A DNA stretch of 64,000 bases, taken from the NCBI RefSeq assembly GCF_026340675.1, contig NZ_JAPEOX010000001.1:2852001-2916000 (forward strand). The letters are read 5' to 3'. This DNA is from Streptomyces sp. NBC_01264 (GTDB lineage Bacteria > Actinomycetota > Actinomycetes > Streptomycetales > Streptomycetaceae). Position 1 is the stretch's first letter, and every line of letters begins with the position of its first letter. Below are positions 9,020-17,473 of this stretch, in pieces. Made by a program: the position numbers and the translations under genes. The notes below the pieces were generated by a model, which saw only the letters and a list, made by a program, of their open reading frames with translations, had not been told where the DNA came from and made no database searches.

Positions 9020-9768
9020 GCACGCCCTCCACGACGACCGCGGCCGCGGTCACCCGCGCCGAGTACTGCGTGATCGCCTGCGCCGAGGCCTGGCGGGACA
9101 ACGGCGAGGTGCTGGCCAGCCCGATGGGGCTGGTGCCCTCCTTCGGGGCCCGGCTGGCGAAGCGGACCTTCTCCCCCGACCTGCTGCTGACCGACGGCGA
9201 AGCCATGCTGGTCGGGCTGGACGGTTCGGCCGAGGGCTGGCTCCCGTACCGCCGTCACCTGACGATGGTCACCGGCGGGCGCCGGCACGTGATGATGGGC
9301 GCCAGCCAGATCGACCGGTTCGGCAACCAGAACATCTCCTGCATCGGGGACTGGGAACAGCCGGCCCGCCAGCTCCTCGGCGTGCGCGGTGCCCCGGTGA
9401 ACACCCTGAACAATCCGGTGAGCTACTGGATCCCCAAGCACTCCACCCGGGTGTTCGTCGAGCGCGTCGACATGGTCAGCGGTGTGGGCTACGACCGTGC
9501 GGAGGCGGCCGGGGTGACCCGCTTCCACCGGCTCCCCCGGGTGGTCAGCGACCTCGGCGTCTTCGACTTCGGCGGCCCGGACCACGCCATGCGCCTGGCC
9601 TCCCTGCACCCCGGGGTCACGGTGGAGCAGGTCCGGGCGGCGACCGGCTTCGAGCTGGCGATCGCCGACGACGTCCCGTACACGCGGGAGCCGACGGCGC
9701 AGGAGCTGCGGCTGATCCGCGAGGTCATCGACCCCAAGGGCCTGCGCGACCGCGAAGTGCGGGTCTGA
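9016..9768 (+). CDS. ipdB: CoA-transferase-family ring C hydrolase, beta subunit
   Basis: Partner of IpdA. GTG 9016 lies in a GTGA overlap with ipdA, and the 250-residue product aligns along its length with remembered IpdB: RAEYCVIACAEAWRDNGEVL near the start, DLLLTDGEAMLVG, GRRHVMMGASQIDRFGNQNI, and the C-terminal VIDPKGLRDREVRV. These features separate it from ordinary CoA transferases. The tight overlap fits stoichiometric expression of the two subunits. It ends four bases before ipdC. Confidence 0.9.
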   Translation: MSTPSTTTAAAVTRAEYCVIACAEAWRDNGEVLASPMGLVPSFGARLAKRTFSPDLLLTDGEAMLVGLDGSAEGWLPYRRHLTMVTGGRRHVMMGASQIDRFGNQNISCIGDWEQPARQLLGVRGAPVNTLNNPVSYWIPKHSTRVFVERVDMVSGVGYDRAEAAGVTRFHRLPRVVSDLGVFDFGGPDHAMRLASLHPGVTVEQVRAATGFELAIADDVPYTREPTAQELRLIREVIDPKGLRDREVRV

Positions 9769-9772
9769 GCCG

Positions 9773-10879
9773 ATGGAGACGGCATTCACCAAGCTGGTCG
9801 GGGTCGAGCATCCGATCGTGCAGACGGGCATGGGCTGGGTGGCCGGTCCTCGCCTGGTGTCGGGGGCCGCCAACGCGGGCGCGCTCGGCATCCTGGCCTC
9901 GGCCACCATGACGATGGAGCAGCTGCGGGCGGCGGTGCACGAGGTCAAGTCCCGTACGGACGCCCCCTTCGGGGTCAACCTGCGCGCGGACGCCGGGGAC
10001 GCGGCCGAGCGCGCGCAGCTCATCATCGACGAGGGCGTCCGGGTGGCCTCCTTCGCGCTGGCCCCGTCCAAGGAGCTGATCGCTCGGCTGAAGGACGCGG
10101 GCGTGGTCGTGATCCCCTCGATCGGGGCCCGCCGGCACGCCGAGAAGGTCGCGGCGTGGGGCGCCGACGCGGTGATCGTGCAGGGCGGCGAGGGCGGCGG
10201 GCACACCGGCGACGTGGCCACGACGGTGCTGCTGCCGCAGGTGGTCGACGCGGTGGACATCCCGGTCGTCGCGGCCGGTGGTTTCAGCGACGGCCGCGGC
10301 CTGGTGGCGGCGCTGGGCTACGGGGCCGCGGGCATCGCCATGGGCACCCGGTTCCTGCTGACCTCCGACTCGACGGTCCCGGACGCGGTGAAGGCCGAGT
10401 ACCTGAAGGCGACCGTGAAGGACGTCACCGTCACCACGGCCGTGGACGGGCTCCCGCACCGGATGCTGCGCAGCGAGCTGGTCGCTTCCCTGGAGCGGGC
10501 CGGGCGGGCGAAGGCACTGGCCAAGGCGGTGCGGCACGCGGCCGGCTTCAAGAAGCTCTCGGGCCTGACCTGGGCGGAGATGGTCCGGGACGGCCTCGCG
10601 ATGAAACACGGCAAGGACCTGTCCTGGAGCCAGGTGCTGCTCGCCGCGAACACCCCCATGCTCCTCAAGGCGTCCATGGTCGAGGGCCGTACGGACCTCG
10701 GCGTCATGGCATCGGGCCAGGTCGCGGGCGTGATCGAGGATCTGCCGTCCTGTGCGGAGCTCGTCACCCGCGTCATGGCCGAGGCGTACGCCGTGCTGGA
10801 ACGGCTGAACGGCCTCACTCCCCCACAGCTTCTCCCCCTCCCCCCGCACCCGCTCGGCACCCTGCCACCACCAGGGTGA
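9773..10879 (+). CDS. ipdC: Flavin-dependent 2-nitropropane dioxygenase-like reductase IpdC
   Basis: NMO-like TIM-barrel flavoprotein of 368 residues. In the KstR2 pathway IpdC is proposed to introduce a double bond into a ring C/D CoA intermediate before EchA20 acts. Visible family features are the start KLVGVEHPIVQTGMGWVAG, FMN-phosphate loops VVAAGGFSDGRGLVAAL and AAGIAMGTRFLLTSDS, and the substrate-side QGGEGGGHTGDV. It starts four bases after ipdB and is the last gene of the operon. The tail (TPPQLLPLPPHPLGTLPPPG) is proline-rich and probably disordered. The next gene has its own ribosome site and an unrelated function. Confidence 0.87.
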   Translation: METAFTKLVGVEHPIVQTGMGWVAGPRLVSGAANAGALGILASATMTMEQLRAAVHEVKSRTDAPFGVNLRADAGDAAERAQLIIDEGVRVASFALAPSKELIARLKDAGVVVIPSIGARRHAEKVAAWGADAVIVQGGEGGGHTGDVATTVLLPQVVDAVDIPVVAAGGFSDGRGLVAALGYGAAGIAMGTRFLLTSDSTVPDAVKAEYLKATVKDVTVTTAVDGLPHRMLRSELVASLERAGRAKALAKAVRHAAGFKKLSGLTWAEMVRDGLAMKHGKDLSWSQVLLAANTPMLLKASMVEGRTDLGVMASGQVAGVIEDLPSCAELVTRVMAEAYAVLERLNGLTPPQLLPLPPHPLGTLPPPG

Positions 10880-10910
10880 TTCCCCTTCTCCGTTACAGGA
10901 GTTGCCCCAG

Positions 10911-11843
10911 ATGAGCCGTGCTCGAATCCGCCTGGCGACCGCGGTGCTCGCCTCCGCCCTCGCCATCGGAACCCTGCCCGCCGCCGCGTACGCCGCGCCG
11001 GCCGGCAGCGGCGCCACCTCGCGTCACCACTGGCACACGCAGTCGGCGGAAACGATCCGCCAGATCCCCCTCCAGGGCGCGGTCAACGTCCGCGACCTCG
11101 GTGGCTACCGCACATGGACGGGAGGCCAGGTTCGTCAGGGACTGGTCTACCGCGCCGACGCACTGGGCAAGCTGACCGCCCCGGACATCACCACCGTGGG
11201 CGGTCTGGGCCTCAAGAAGGTCCTCGATTTCCGCATCCCGATGGAGGTCCAGTACGACGGGGCCGACAAGCTGCCCGCCGGTCTGACCTCCACCGCCCGC
11301 CCGGTCAACGACAACGGCCTGTACGGGCTGCTGCTGTCCGCGATCGGCAGCGGTGACCCGGTGAAGCAGGAGCAGATGCTCGGCGGCGGCCGCGCCGAGG
11401 CGTACATGCGCGACGTCTACCGTGCGTTCGTGACCAATCCCGGGAACCGGGCGCAGTTCGCGGCCACCCTCCGCGAGATCGCCGACGGCAACCAGGGCCC
11501 GCTGCTGTACCACTGCACCTCGGGCAAGGACCGTACCGGCTGGATGAGCTACATCCTGCTGACCGCGCTGGCCGTCCCACAAGGCACCGCCGAGCGCGAC
11601 TACCTGGCCTCGAACACCTTCCGCGGGGCGTACGACGCCCAGGTGCGGGCGGGGCTGAAGGCATCCGGCCGGATGCAGAACCCCGATCTGCTGATCCCGC
11701 TCCAGGAGGTCCGCCAGGACTACCTGGACGCCGCGACCACGCAGATGGAGGCCGACTACGGCAGCTTCTACGGCTACCTCACCGACGGCCTCGGCCTGGA
11801 CCTGCGGACCCTGGCGAAGCTCCAGGCGAAGCTGGTCCGCTAG
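10911..11843 (+). CDS. Secreted tyrosine/serine phosphatase (Y_phosphatase3 family)
   Basis: A 310-residue exported phosphatase. ATG 10911 follows an AGGAG site nine bases upstream; the first 30 residues form a classical signal peptide (MSRARIRLATAVLASALAIG followed by an AxA cleavage region, AAAYAAP). The catalytic P-loop is HCTSGKDRTGW near residue 200, and the N-terminal NVRDLGGYRT motif is shared with other bacterial protein-tyrosine phosphatases that may also accept phosphoinositides. It follows ipdC by about 30 bp on the same strand but has no evident role in steroid breakdown. Transcription should stop at the strong hairpin just downstream. Confidence 0.85.
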   Translation: MSRARIRLATAVLASALAIGTLPAAAYAAPAGSGATSRHHWHTQSAETIRQIPLQGAVNVRDLGGYRTWTGGQVRQGLVYRADALGKLTAPDITTVGGLGLKKVLDFRIPMEVQYDGADKLPAGLTSTARPVNDNGLYGLLLSAIGSGDPVKQEQMLGGGRAEAYMRDVYRAFVTNPGNRAQFAATLREIADGNQGPLLYHCTSGKDRTGWMSYILLTALAVPQGTAERDYLASNTFRGAYDAQVRAGLKASGRMQNPDLLIPLQEVRQDYLDAATTQMEADYGSFYGYLTDGLGLDLRTLAKLQAKLVR

Positions 11844-11855
11844 ACAGCGAAAACA

Positions 11856-11893
11856 CCCCTGCTCCGGGCGGCATGTGCCGCCCGGATCAGGGG
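11856..11893. terminator. Bidirectional terminator hairpin
   Basis: CCCCTGCTCCGGGCGGCA (11856-11873) pairs with TGCCGCCCGGATCAGGGG (11876-11893) with one mismatch. It lies between the convergent phosphatase and DEAD-box helicase genes and can serve both. Confidence 0.8.
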
Positions 11894-11914
11894 TTCGTTA
11901 CGCGTCCGAGCCGA

Positions 11915-13606
11915 TCAGGCGGAGCGGCGACGGCCCTGGCCGGCGCCACCCACGCGGCTGCGGGCCGAAGCGGCGGCAGCGCCACCGGCGGGGGCCCCGC
12001 CGGTACGCCGGCCGCGCTCGCCGGAACCGCCCGTGGAGCCGCCCTGTCCGCCCTGGCCACGGCGGGCCTGGCCGGAGCCGGAGGCCGGAGCCTGCCCGGC
12101 GGCGCCGCCACCGGTGCGACGGCCGCGGCCGCCGCCCGCGGCCGGAGCCGCACCCGTGCCGGAGCCCGTACGCGGTCCGCCCGAGCGGCGGCGCGCGCCG
12201 GAGCCCGAGCCCCCGCCGGCCTGGCCGGTGGAACGCTGACGCGGCGGGGTGGCCTGCGGCACCTCCATGACGACCGGGATGCCCGAGGGCTCCTTGGCGC
12301 CGGTGATGCGGGCGAGCTCCTCGTCGGAGGACTTGATCTGCGCCGTGCGCGGGGAGATCCCGGCGTCCGACATCAGACGGGTCATGTCGCGCTTCTGGTC
12401 GGGCAGGACCAGGGTGACGACGCTGCCGGACTCACCGGCGCGGGCGGTACGGCCGCCGCGGTGCAGGTAGTCCTTGTGGTCGGTCGGCGGGTCCACGTTG
12501 ACGACCAGGTCGAGGTCGTCGATGTGGATGCCTCGCGCGGCCACGTTGGTGGCGACCAGCGCGGTGACCTCGCCCGTCTTGAACCAGTCGAGGGTCCGGT
12601 TGCGCTGCGGCTGCGAGCGGCCGCCGTGCAGGCCGGAGGCGCGGACGCCGTCGGCGAGGAGCTTCTTGACCATGCGGTCGACCCCGCGCTTGGTGTCGAC
12701 GAACATGATCACCCGGCCGTCACGAGCGGCTATGCGCGTGGCCACGGCCTTCTTGTCGGTCTCGTCCATGACGTACAGGACGTGGTGCTCCATCGTGCTG
12801 ACCGCACCGGCGGACGGGTCGACCGAGAAGGCGACCGGGTCGGTGAGGAACATCTTGACGAGCTTGTCGATGTTCTTGTCGAGGGTCGCCGAGAAGAGCA
12901 TGGTCTGGCCCTCCGGCCGGACCTGCTTCAGCAGGGCGGTGACCTGCGGCATGAAGCCCATGTCGGTCATCTGGTCGGCCTCGTCGAGGACCGTGATGGA
13001 GACCTGCGAGAGGTCCGCGTCACCGCGGTCGATGAGGTCCTTCAGGCGGCCGGGGGTGGCGACGAGCACCTCGGCGCCGCGGCGCAGGGCGCCGGACTGG
13101 CGGTTGATCGACATGCCGCCGACGACGGTCGTGATGCGCAGGTTGACGGCCGTGGCGTACGGGGCCATGGCGTCGGTCACCTGCTGCGCGAGCTCACGGG
13201 TCGGTACGAGGACCAGTGCGAGCGGCTGCTTCGGCTGGGCGCGGCGGCCGGCGGTGCGGGCCAGCAGGGCCAGGCCGAAGGCCAGCGTCTTGCCGGAGCC
13301 GGTACGGCCGCGGCCGAGCAGGTCACGGCCGACGAGGGAGTTCGGCAGGGTCGCGGCCTGGATCGGGAACGGCTCGGTGACGCCCTGGGCGGCGAGGGTC
13401 TTCAGCAGCGCCTCGGGCATGTCCATGTCGCCGAACGCGTCCACCGGCGGCAGGGCCGGGGTCAGCGGTTCGGGCATGGTGAATTCTTGGGGCCTGGCTA
13501 CGGGGGCGGACTTCTGCCGTCCCGCGCCAGCCTTCGGACGTCCCTGGGCCGCACCTCGACCCCGGGTGGGGCGGCGGCTGGGTCGTGCGGAGCTGGAGCT
13601 GGTCAT
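11915..13606 (-). CDS. DEAD-box ATP-dependent RNA helicase with Gly/Arg-rich tail
   Basis: A 563-residue RNA helicase. Motifs appear in order: Q motif region (FPIQAATLP), I (GRTGSGKT), Ia (PTRELAQQ), DEAD box (VLDEADQM), III (SATL), then domain 2 with VATNVAARGIHI and HRGGRTARAGE. The first 45 residues are basic and low-complexity. The last 110 residues are rich in Gly, Arg, Ser and Ala with RGR/RRTGG repeats, like RGG-type RNA-binding tails. It lies downstream of cspA on the same strand, separated by a hairpin. That arrangement suggests partial read-through and a role in unwinding cold-stabilised RNA or in ribosome assembly. Confidence 0.9.
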   Translation of the reverse strand: MTSSSSARPSRRPTRGRGAAQGRPKAGAGRQKSAPVARPQEFTMPEPLTPALPPVDAFGDMDMPEALLKTLAAQGVTEPFPIQAATLPNSLVGRDLLGRGRTGSGKTLAFGLALLARTAGRRAQPKQPLALVLVPTRELAQQVTDAMAPYATAVNLRITTVVGGMSINRQSGALRRGAEVLVATPGRLKDLIDRGDADLSQVSITVLDEADQMTDMGFMPQVTALLKQVRPEGQTMLFSATLDKNIDKLVKMFLTDPVAFSVDPSAGAVSTMEHHVLYVMDETDKKAVATRIAARDGRVIMFVDTKRGVDRMVKKLLADGVRASGLHGGRSQPQRNRTLDWFKTGEVTALVATNVAARGIHIDDLDLVVNVDPPTDHKDYLHRGGRTARAGESGSVVTLVLPDQKRDMTRLMSDAGISPRTAQIKSSDEELARITGAKEPSGIPVVMEVPQATPPRQRSTGQAGGGSGSGARRRSGGPRTGSGTGAAPAAGGGRGRRTGGGAAGQAPASGSGQARRGQGGQGGSTGGSGERGRRTGGAPAGGAAAASARSRVGGAGQGRRRSA

Positions 13607-13680
13607 GCGGAAAAGCCCTCCTGAAACCGGCAGGTACTACAAAGGCACTGCACATCAAATGGTGCGAAACAGCAGACAAG

Positions 13681-13713
13681 CCGGGGCCCGCACCTACTCG
13701 GTGCGGACCCCGG
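13681..13713 (-). terminator. Hairpin between cspA and the helicase gene
   Basis: CCGGGGCCCGCACC (13681-13694) pairs with GGTGCGGACCCCGG (13700-13713) with one mismatch and a TACTC loop. It lies 13 bases past the cspA stop and about 75 bases before the helicase start, so it may attenuate rather than fully end transcription. Confidence 0.75.
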
Positions 13714-13726
13714 CGTGCTGACTGCC

Positions 13727-13930
13727 TTAGGCGGGGAGGATGTTCTCCGCCTGGGGGCCCTTCTGGCCCTGGGTGACGTCGAAGGACACGCGCTGGCCCT
13801 CGTTGAGCTCACGGAAGCCCTGGGTGGCGATGTTCGAGTAGTGGGCGAAGACGTCCGGGCCGCCACCGTCCTGCTCGATGAAGCCGAAGCCCTTTTCCGA
13901 GTTGAACCACTTCACGGTGCCAAGTGCCAT
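13727..13930 (-). CDS. cspA: Cold-shock protein (CspA/CSD family)
   Basis: A 67-residue single cold-shock domain: [20 protein letters not shown] contains RNP1 (KGFGFI), and DVFAHYSNI corresponds to RNP2 (VFAHY here). This is the standard length for Streptomyces cold-shock proteins, which bind single-stranded nucleic acid and act as RNA chaperones and antiterminators. ATG 13930 is preceded by GGAGATTC. A terminator of the upstream histidine-kinase gene lies at 13993-14021, so cspA has its own promoter in the roughly 60 bases between. The DEAD-box helicase gene follows on the same strand. Confidence 0.93.
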   Translation of the reverse strand: MALGTVKWFNSEKGFGFIEQDGGGPDVFAHYSNIATQGFRELNEGQRVSFDVTQGQKGPQAENILPA

Positions 13931-13980
13931 TTTTGAATCTCCTGAATAGGCGGCAAAGGGCCCCATCCGGAGATTCCGGC

Positions 13981-14021
13981 AAAACAATAAAAGCGCCTGT
14001 CGGAGCATTCCCGTCAGGCGC
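13981..14021 (-). terminator. Rho-independent terminator of the histidine-kinase gene
   Basis: On the minus strand a 7-bp outer stem, GCGCCTG/CAGGCGC (14021-13993), encloses an imperfect inner stem and is followed by TTTTATTGTTTT (13992-13981). A T-tract this good is rare in such GC-rich DNA, which makes the call firm. Confidence 0.8.
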
Positions 14022-14057
14022 ACATAAAGTTCATGGGTACCACAACTGCAACGAGCT

Positions 14058-15263
14058 CTAAGCTAGCACACGTCGGTCGGGGAGTGTCGCCGAGAGCATG
14101 TGACCTCCGTCCCGGGTGGACCCGACGCGCAGCTTCCCGCCCACCTCCGTGAGGGCGAGCCGGAGCCCCGGAATGCCCATGCCACCGGAGTCGAGGACGA
14201 TCCGCTCCCCCTCCGGGGCGGTGTTGACCACGTCCAGGCGGACCTCCCCGTCGTCGGCGTAGAGATTCATCCGAACGACGGAGCCGGGGGCGTACTTCGC
14301 CGCGTTGGTGAGCCCCTCGCGGGCTATCCGCAGCAGCAGCCGCCCGTCGGCCGCCGGGAAGGGCCCCAGGCCGGGCTGGGTGTGGTGGGTGATCTCCATG
14401 CCGGTGGCCCGCATGTTCCGGGCCAGGGAGCCGAGGAAGCGGCCCACGTCCACGGGGGAGGTGTACGCACGGCTGCCCGCGGGGTCGGTCAGCATGTCCA
14501 GCACCTCCCTGACCTCGGCCATCGCGGCCCGCGCCGATTCCTCCACGGCTCCGGCGGCCTCCCGGACCCGGGGGTCGGCCCCGGCGTCCAGGCGCAGGGC
14601 GGCGGCCTGCAGGGTGAGGGCGGTGAGCCGGTGGCCGAGCCCGTCGTGGGTGCGCTGGGCCAAACGGGTGCGTTCCTGGACGACGGCCAGGTCCGCCGCC
14701 TGGTCCACGGCGGCGTGGGCCTGGCGGGCCCGCTCGCGCAGCGCGGTCATGACGTGCCGGTTGCGCCGCACGGTCTCCCCGTACAGGGCGGGCACGAGGA
14801 TGGAGCCGAGGACGAAGGAGGCGGGGTCGCGCCCCGCGTACCCGAGCGGCAGGAACACGTCGCGGGTGGCGGCGTAGACGACGGCCATCAGCAGGACCCC
14901 GCCCCAGCGGTGGGTACGGCCGTACGCGGCCAGGGCGTAGGCGGCGAAGACGAGGGGTCCGCGGTCGTCGGAGACGAGGGTGGCGGCGGTGGCCGCGAGG
15001 GCCGGGATCCAGGGGTGGGAGCGGCGCCAGAGCAGGGAGAGCGCCGCGAGCCAGCCGGCGGCCAGGCTCGTGGGGTAGTCGGTGACGAGGCCGAAGCGGT
15101 GGACGTCGTGGAGGTTGAGGGTGGTGAGCAGCCCACAGACCAGGGCGAGCCAGATGTCGGTGCGGCGGGCGCGCACCGGGTCGGGCGCCCCGCCGCTCTC
15201 CCCGGTCAGGGTGCGCAGACCCCGTTCCAGCAGCTGTCCGGCGCGACCGGGCACGGCCTGCAT
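14058..15263 (-). CDS. Sensor histidine kinase (HisKA_3 type)
   Basis: A 401-residue two-component kinase. The N-terminal 170 residues contain about four to five hydrophobic segments (for example [27 protein letters not shown]) and form a membrane sensor without an obvious extracellular domain. The phosphoacceptor box is [19 protein letters not shown] (H near residue 206), the N-box is [12 protein letters not shown], and the G-box region is [16 protein letters not shown] 15263 is preferred over ATG 15281 because GGGGGG lies seven bases upstream. The likely partner is the NarL-type regulator at 16767, beyond an intervening hydrolase gene and on the opposite strand. The signal is unknown; cell-wall status is a guess from that gene. 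Confidence 0.85.
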   Translation of the reverse strand: MQAVPGRAGQLLERGLRTLTGESGGAPDPVRARRTDIWLALVCGLLTTLNLHDVHRFGLVTDYPTSLAAGWLAALSLLWRRSHPWIPALAATAATLVSDDRGPLVFAAYALAAYGRTHRWGGVLLMAVVYAATRDVFLPLGYAGRDPASFVLGSILVPALYGETVRRNRHVMTALRERARQAHAAVDQAADLAVVQERTRLAQRTHDGLGHRLTALTLQAAALRLDAGADPRVREAAGAVEESARAAMAEVREVLDMLTDPAGSRAYTSPVDVGRFLGSLARNMRATGMEITHHTQPGLGPFPAADGRLLLRIAREGLTNAAKYAPGSVVRMNLYADDGEVRLDVVNTAPEGERIVLDSGGMGIPGLRLALTEVGGKLRVGSTRDGGHMLSATLPDRRVLA

Positions 15264-15403
15264 GACTCCACCACCCCCCATCGGCGCACAGAAGTGAGCA
15301 GAACATGGCAAAACGTCCCCCCAGGTTGCCCTTCTTCCGCCGAAGGGGCATCCCCGGGGGACGGGTACGGGGTGGACCGGGCCTTGGCGGCCCCGCACAT
15401 TCC

Positions 15404-16528
15404 TTAGAGGGAGACGCCGTGGTTGTTCAGCCAGGTGACCGGGTTGACGTCGGCGCCGTAGCTGTTGCTGGAGCGGACCTCGAAGTGGAGGTGCGGGCCG
15501 GTGGAGTTGCCGGTGTTGCCGGAGCGGCCGATCCGCTCGCCGGCAAAGACGCGCTCGCCTTCGGAGGCGGTCGCCGAGGAGAGGTGGGCGGAGAGGGTGT
15601 AGCGGCCGTCGTCGTGCTTGATGACCACGGCGTTGCCGTACGCGCCCTGCCAGCCGGAGGACACGACGGTGCCCGCGGCCGCGGCCCGGACCGGGGTGCC
15701 GGTGGACACCGCGAAGTCGATGCCGGTGTGGTAGCCGGCGGCCCAGCCGCCCGCCTGGTGGTAGCGCGCGGAGATGCTGCCGCCCGAGACGGGCAGGACG
15801 CCCTCGGCGCCGCTGCTGGAGCGGCTCCCCGAGGAGTCGGAGGACTTCGAGGAACTGGACGAGCCGGCGGGCTTCGGCGCGGCCGGGGTGCTGCTCCCGG
15901 AGTCGGAGGAGCCGCCGGAGCCGGAGCCGTAAGCGAGGCGCTGGCCCGGGAAGATCACGTCCGGGTCGGACCCGATCACCGAGCGGTTCTCGGAGTAGAG
16001 GGCCTGCCAGCTGACGCCCAGTTCGGAACCGATGGTGCCGAGGGTGTCGCCGCTGACGACGGTGTAGCTGTTGGCGCCCTGGGCGCGCTTCGGAGCGGCC
16101 GGGGTGTCGCTGTTCTTGTCGGCGGTCGAGGTGCCCGTGCCCTTGGCGGGGGCCTCGGGTGCCTCGGGGGCCGGGCCGCCGCGCTGGAGGCCGGCGAGCT
16201 TGCCGCAGGAGGGCCAGGCGCCGGGGCCCTGGGTCGCCAGGACCTTCTCGGCGACGGCTATCTGCTGCGCCTTGGTGGCCTGGTCGGCCTGGGGCGCGTA
16301 CTGCCGGCCGCCGAACTCCGCCCAGCTGCTGGAGGAGAACTGCAGGCCGCCGTAGTAGCCGTTGCCGGTGCTGATGCTCCAGTCGTTGGTGGACTCGCAC
16401 TGGGCGACCTCGTCCCACGTGCCGACCGACGCGGCGGACGCGGGCTGTGCCACGAGACCCACGGCGGCGGGTGCGGCGATACCGGCGACAACGAGACCGG
16501 CGAGGGTACGAGCAGACGGGAAAGACAT
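15404..16528 (-). CDS. Secreted Rpf-like transglycosylase with LysM and M23 endopeptidase domains
   Basis: A 374-residue secreted cell-wall hydrolase. Signal peptide residues 1-33 end in AQPASA-A. Residues about 35-110 form the resuscitation-promoting-factor domain (WDEVAQCESTNDWSISTGNG, catalytic Glu in the CES context, GGLQFSSSSW). A LysM domain follows near 150-196 (YTVVSGDTLGTIGSELGVSW), then a Ser/Gly-rich linker, then the M23 domain with HTGIDFAVSTGTPVRA and HLHFEV holding the zinc ligands. It should cleave both glycan strands and peptide cross-links, as in spore germination or growth. ATG 16528 has GGAA upstream. The leader can form a long-range paired structure (see 16540-16637). Confidence 0.9.
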   Translation of the reverse strand: MSFPSARTLAGLVVAGIAAPAAVGLVAQPASAASVGTWDEVAQCESTNDWSISTGNGYYGGLQFSSSSWAEFGGRQYAPQADQATKAQQIAVAEKVLATQGPGAWPSCGKLAGLQRGGPAPEAPEAPAKGTGTSTADKNSDTPAAPKRAQGANSYTVVSGDTLGTIGSELGVSWQALYSENRSVIGSDPDVIFPGQRLAYGSGSGGSSDSGSSTPAAPKPAGSSSSSKSSDSSGSRSSSGAEGVLPVSGGSISARYHQAGGWAAGYHTGIDFAVSTGTPVRAAAAGTVVSSGWQGAYGNAVVIKHDDGRYTLSAHLSSATASEGERVFAGERIGRSGNTGNSTGPHLHFEVRSSNSYGADVNPVTWLNNHGVSL

Positions 16529-16539
16529 GCGGAGTTCCT

Positions 16540-16637
16540 GACTTCGGGGACATTGCGGAGGCCGGAGCACCGGGTGAAGCGGTGGTGCGCTCTGCCTCGG
16601 TCACCACCGTCCGGGAGGACGGGGGGTGCCCGAAGTC
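16540..16637 (-). promoter_or_regulatory. Structured 5' leader of the Rpf/M23 gene
   Basis: On the minus strand GACTTCGGG (16637-16629) pairs perfectly with CCCGAAGTC (16548-16540), closing a multi-branch region. Inside are CCGTCC-TCCC-GGACGG and a second helix GGTGGTG/CACCACC. The closing helix ends about a dozen bases before the ATG, next to the ribosome site. Rpf and other cell-wall hydrolase genes of Streptomyces often carry c-di-AMP (ydaO) riboswitches, but I could not find the conserved ydaO blocks, so the element is left unnamed. Confidence 0.45.
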
Positions 16638-16766
16638 GCTGAAAGAGGACAAGCGGGGCAGCAAAAGGGGACTGGGGAGGGAGGGTTGGGCGGACTTAAG
16701 TCCCGGTATGGCGGTAATGTCCGTAATAAGACGGGGAATCAGGGACATCAGGGGGAGGTGGGTCAC

Positions 16767-17420
16767 ATGACGATCCGCGTGATGGTGGTCGACGACCAGA
16801 GCCTCATACGGTCGGGACTGGTGACCCTGCTCGCGAGCGCTCCCGACATCGAGGTCGTCGCGGAGGCCGCCGACGGGGCCGAGGCCGTACCACTGGCCCG
16901 TACGTACCGGCCGGACGTCGTGCTGATGGACCTGGTCATGCCGAAGGTCGACGGCATGGAGGCCACCTTGCAGCTGCTGCGGCTGCCGGATCCGCCGCGC
17001 GTGCTCGTCCTCACCGGCTACACGGCGGACGACCTGGTCCTGGACGCGCTACGGGCCGGAGCGGCCGGGTTCCTGCTGAAGGACCTGCGCCCCGAGGAGC
17101 TCTTCGCCGGGATCCGCACGGTCGCGGCCGGCGGCAGCGCCCTGGCGCCCGGGGTGATGCGGGTGCTGCTGGAACGGGCGGACACCCGCACCGAGGCCCC
17201 CGACCACGCGGAGCAGCTCTCCACCCTGTCCCCCGGTGAGCGGGACGTCCTCGCACTGGTCGGCGAGGGCCGGACCAACCTCCAGATAGCGCAGGCGCTG
17301 CACCTGTCCCCGGCGAGCGTGAAGACGTACGTCTCGCGGATCCTGACGCAGCTCGACCTCTCGAACCGGACCCAGGCCGCGATCCTCGCCTACGAGGCGG
17401 GGCTGGTCCGCGCCGCCTGA
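16767..17420 (+). CDS. NarL/LuxR-family response regulator
   Basis: A 217-residue regulator. The receiver domain (1-120) has the acidic pocket VVDDQ, phospho-acceptor Asp in DVVLMDLVMP, conserved Thr in VLVLTGYTADD and Lys in GFLLKDLRPEE. The C-terminal LuxR HTH (about 150-210) contains LSPGERDVLALVGEGRTNLQ and SPASVKTYVSRILTQLDL. ATG 16767 has GGGGGAGG upstream. It is divergent from the Rpf/M23 gene, on whose other side lies the likely cognate histidine kinase, so the system may control that hydrolase through the shared 238-bp region. The pairing is inferred from proximity. Confidence 0.87.
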   Translation: MTIRVMVVDDQSLIRSGLVTLLASAPDIEVVAEAADGAEAVPLARTYRPDVVLMDLVMPKVDGMEATLQLLRLPDPPRVLVLTGYTADDLVLDALRAGAAGFLLKDLRPEELFAGIRTVAAGGSALAPGVMRVLLERADTRTEAPDHAEQLSTLSPGERDVLALVGEGRTNLQIAQALHLSPASVKTYVSRILTQLDLSNRTQAAILAYEAGLVRAA

Positions 17421-17473
17421 CCGCTGCCCCGGAAGGGCTGGCCGGGACGGGCGTGATCGAAAACAATGACGCC

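Noticed and set aside
16529..16766. c-di-AMP (ydaO) riboswitch before the Rpf/M23 gene
   Set aside because: A paired leader is present, but the conserved sequence blocks of ydaO that I can recall were not found, so only an unnamed structured leader is reported.
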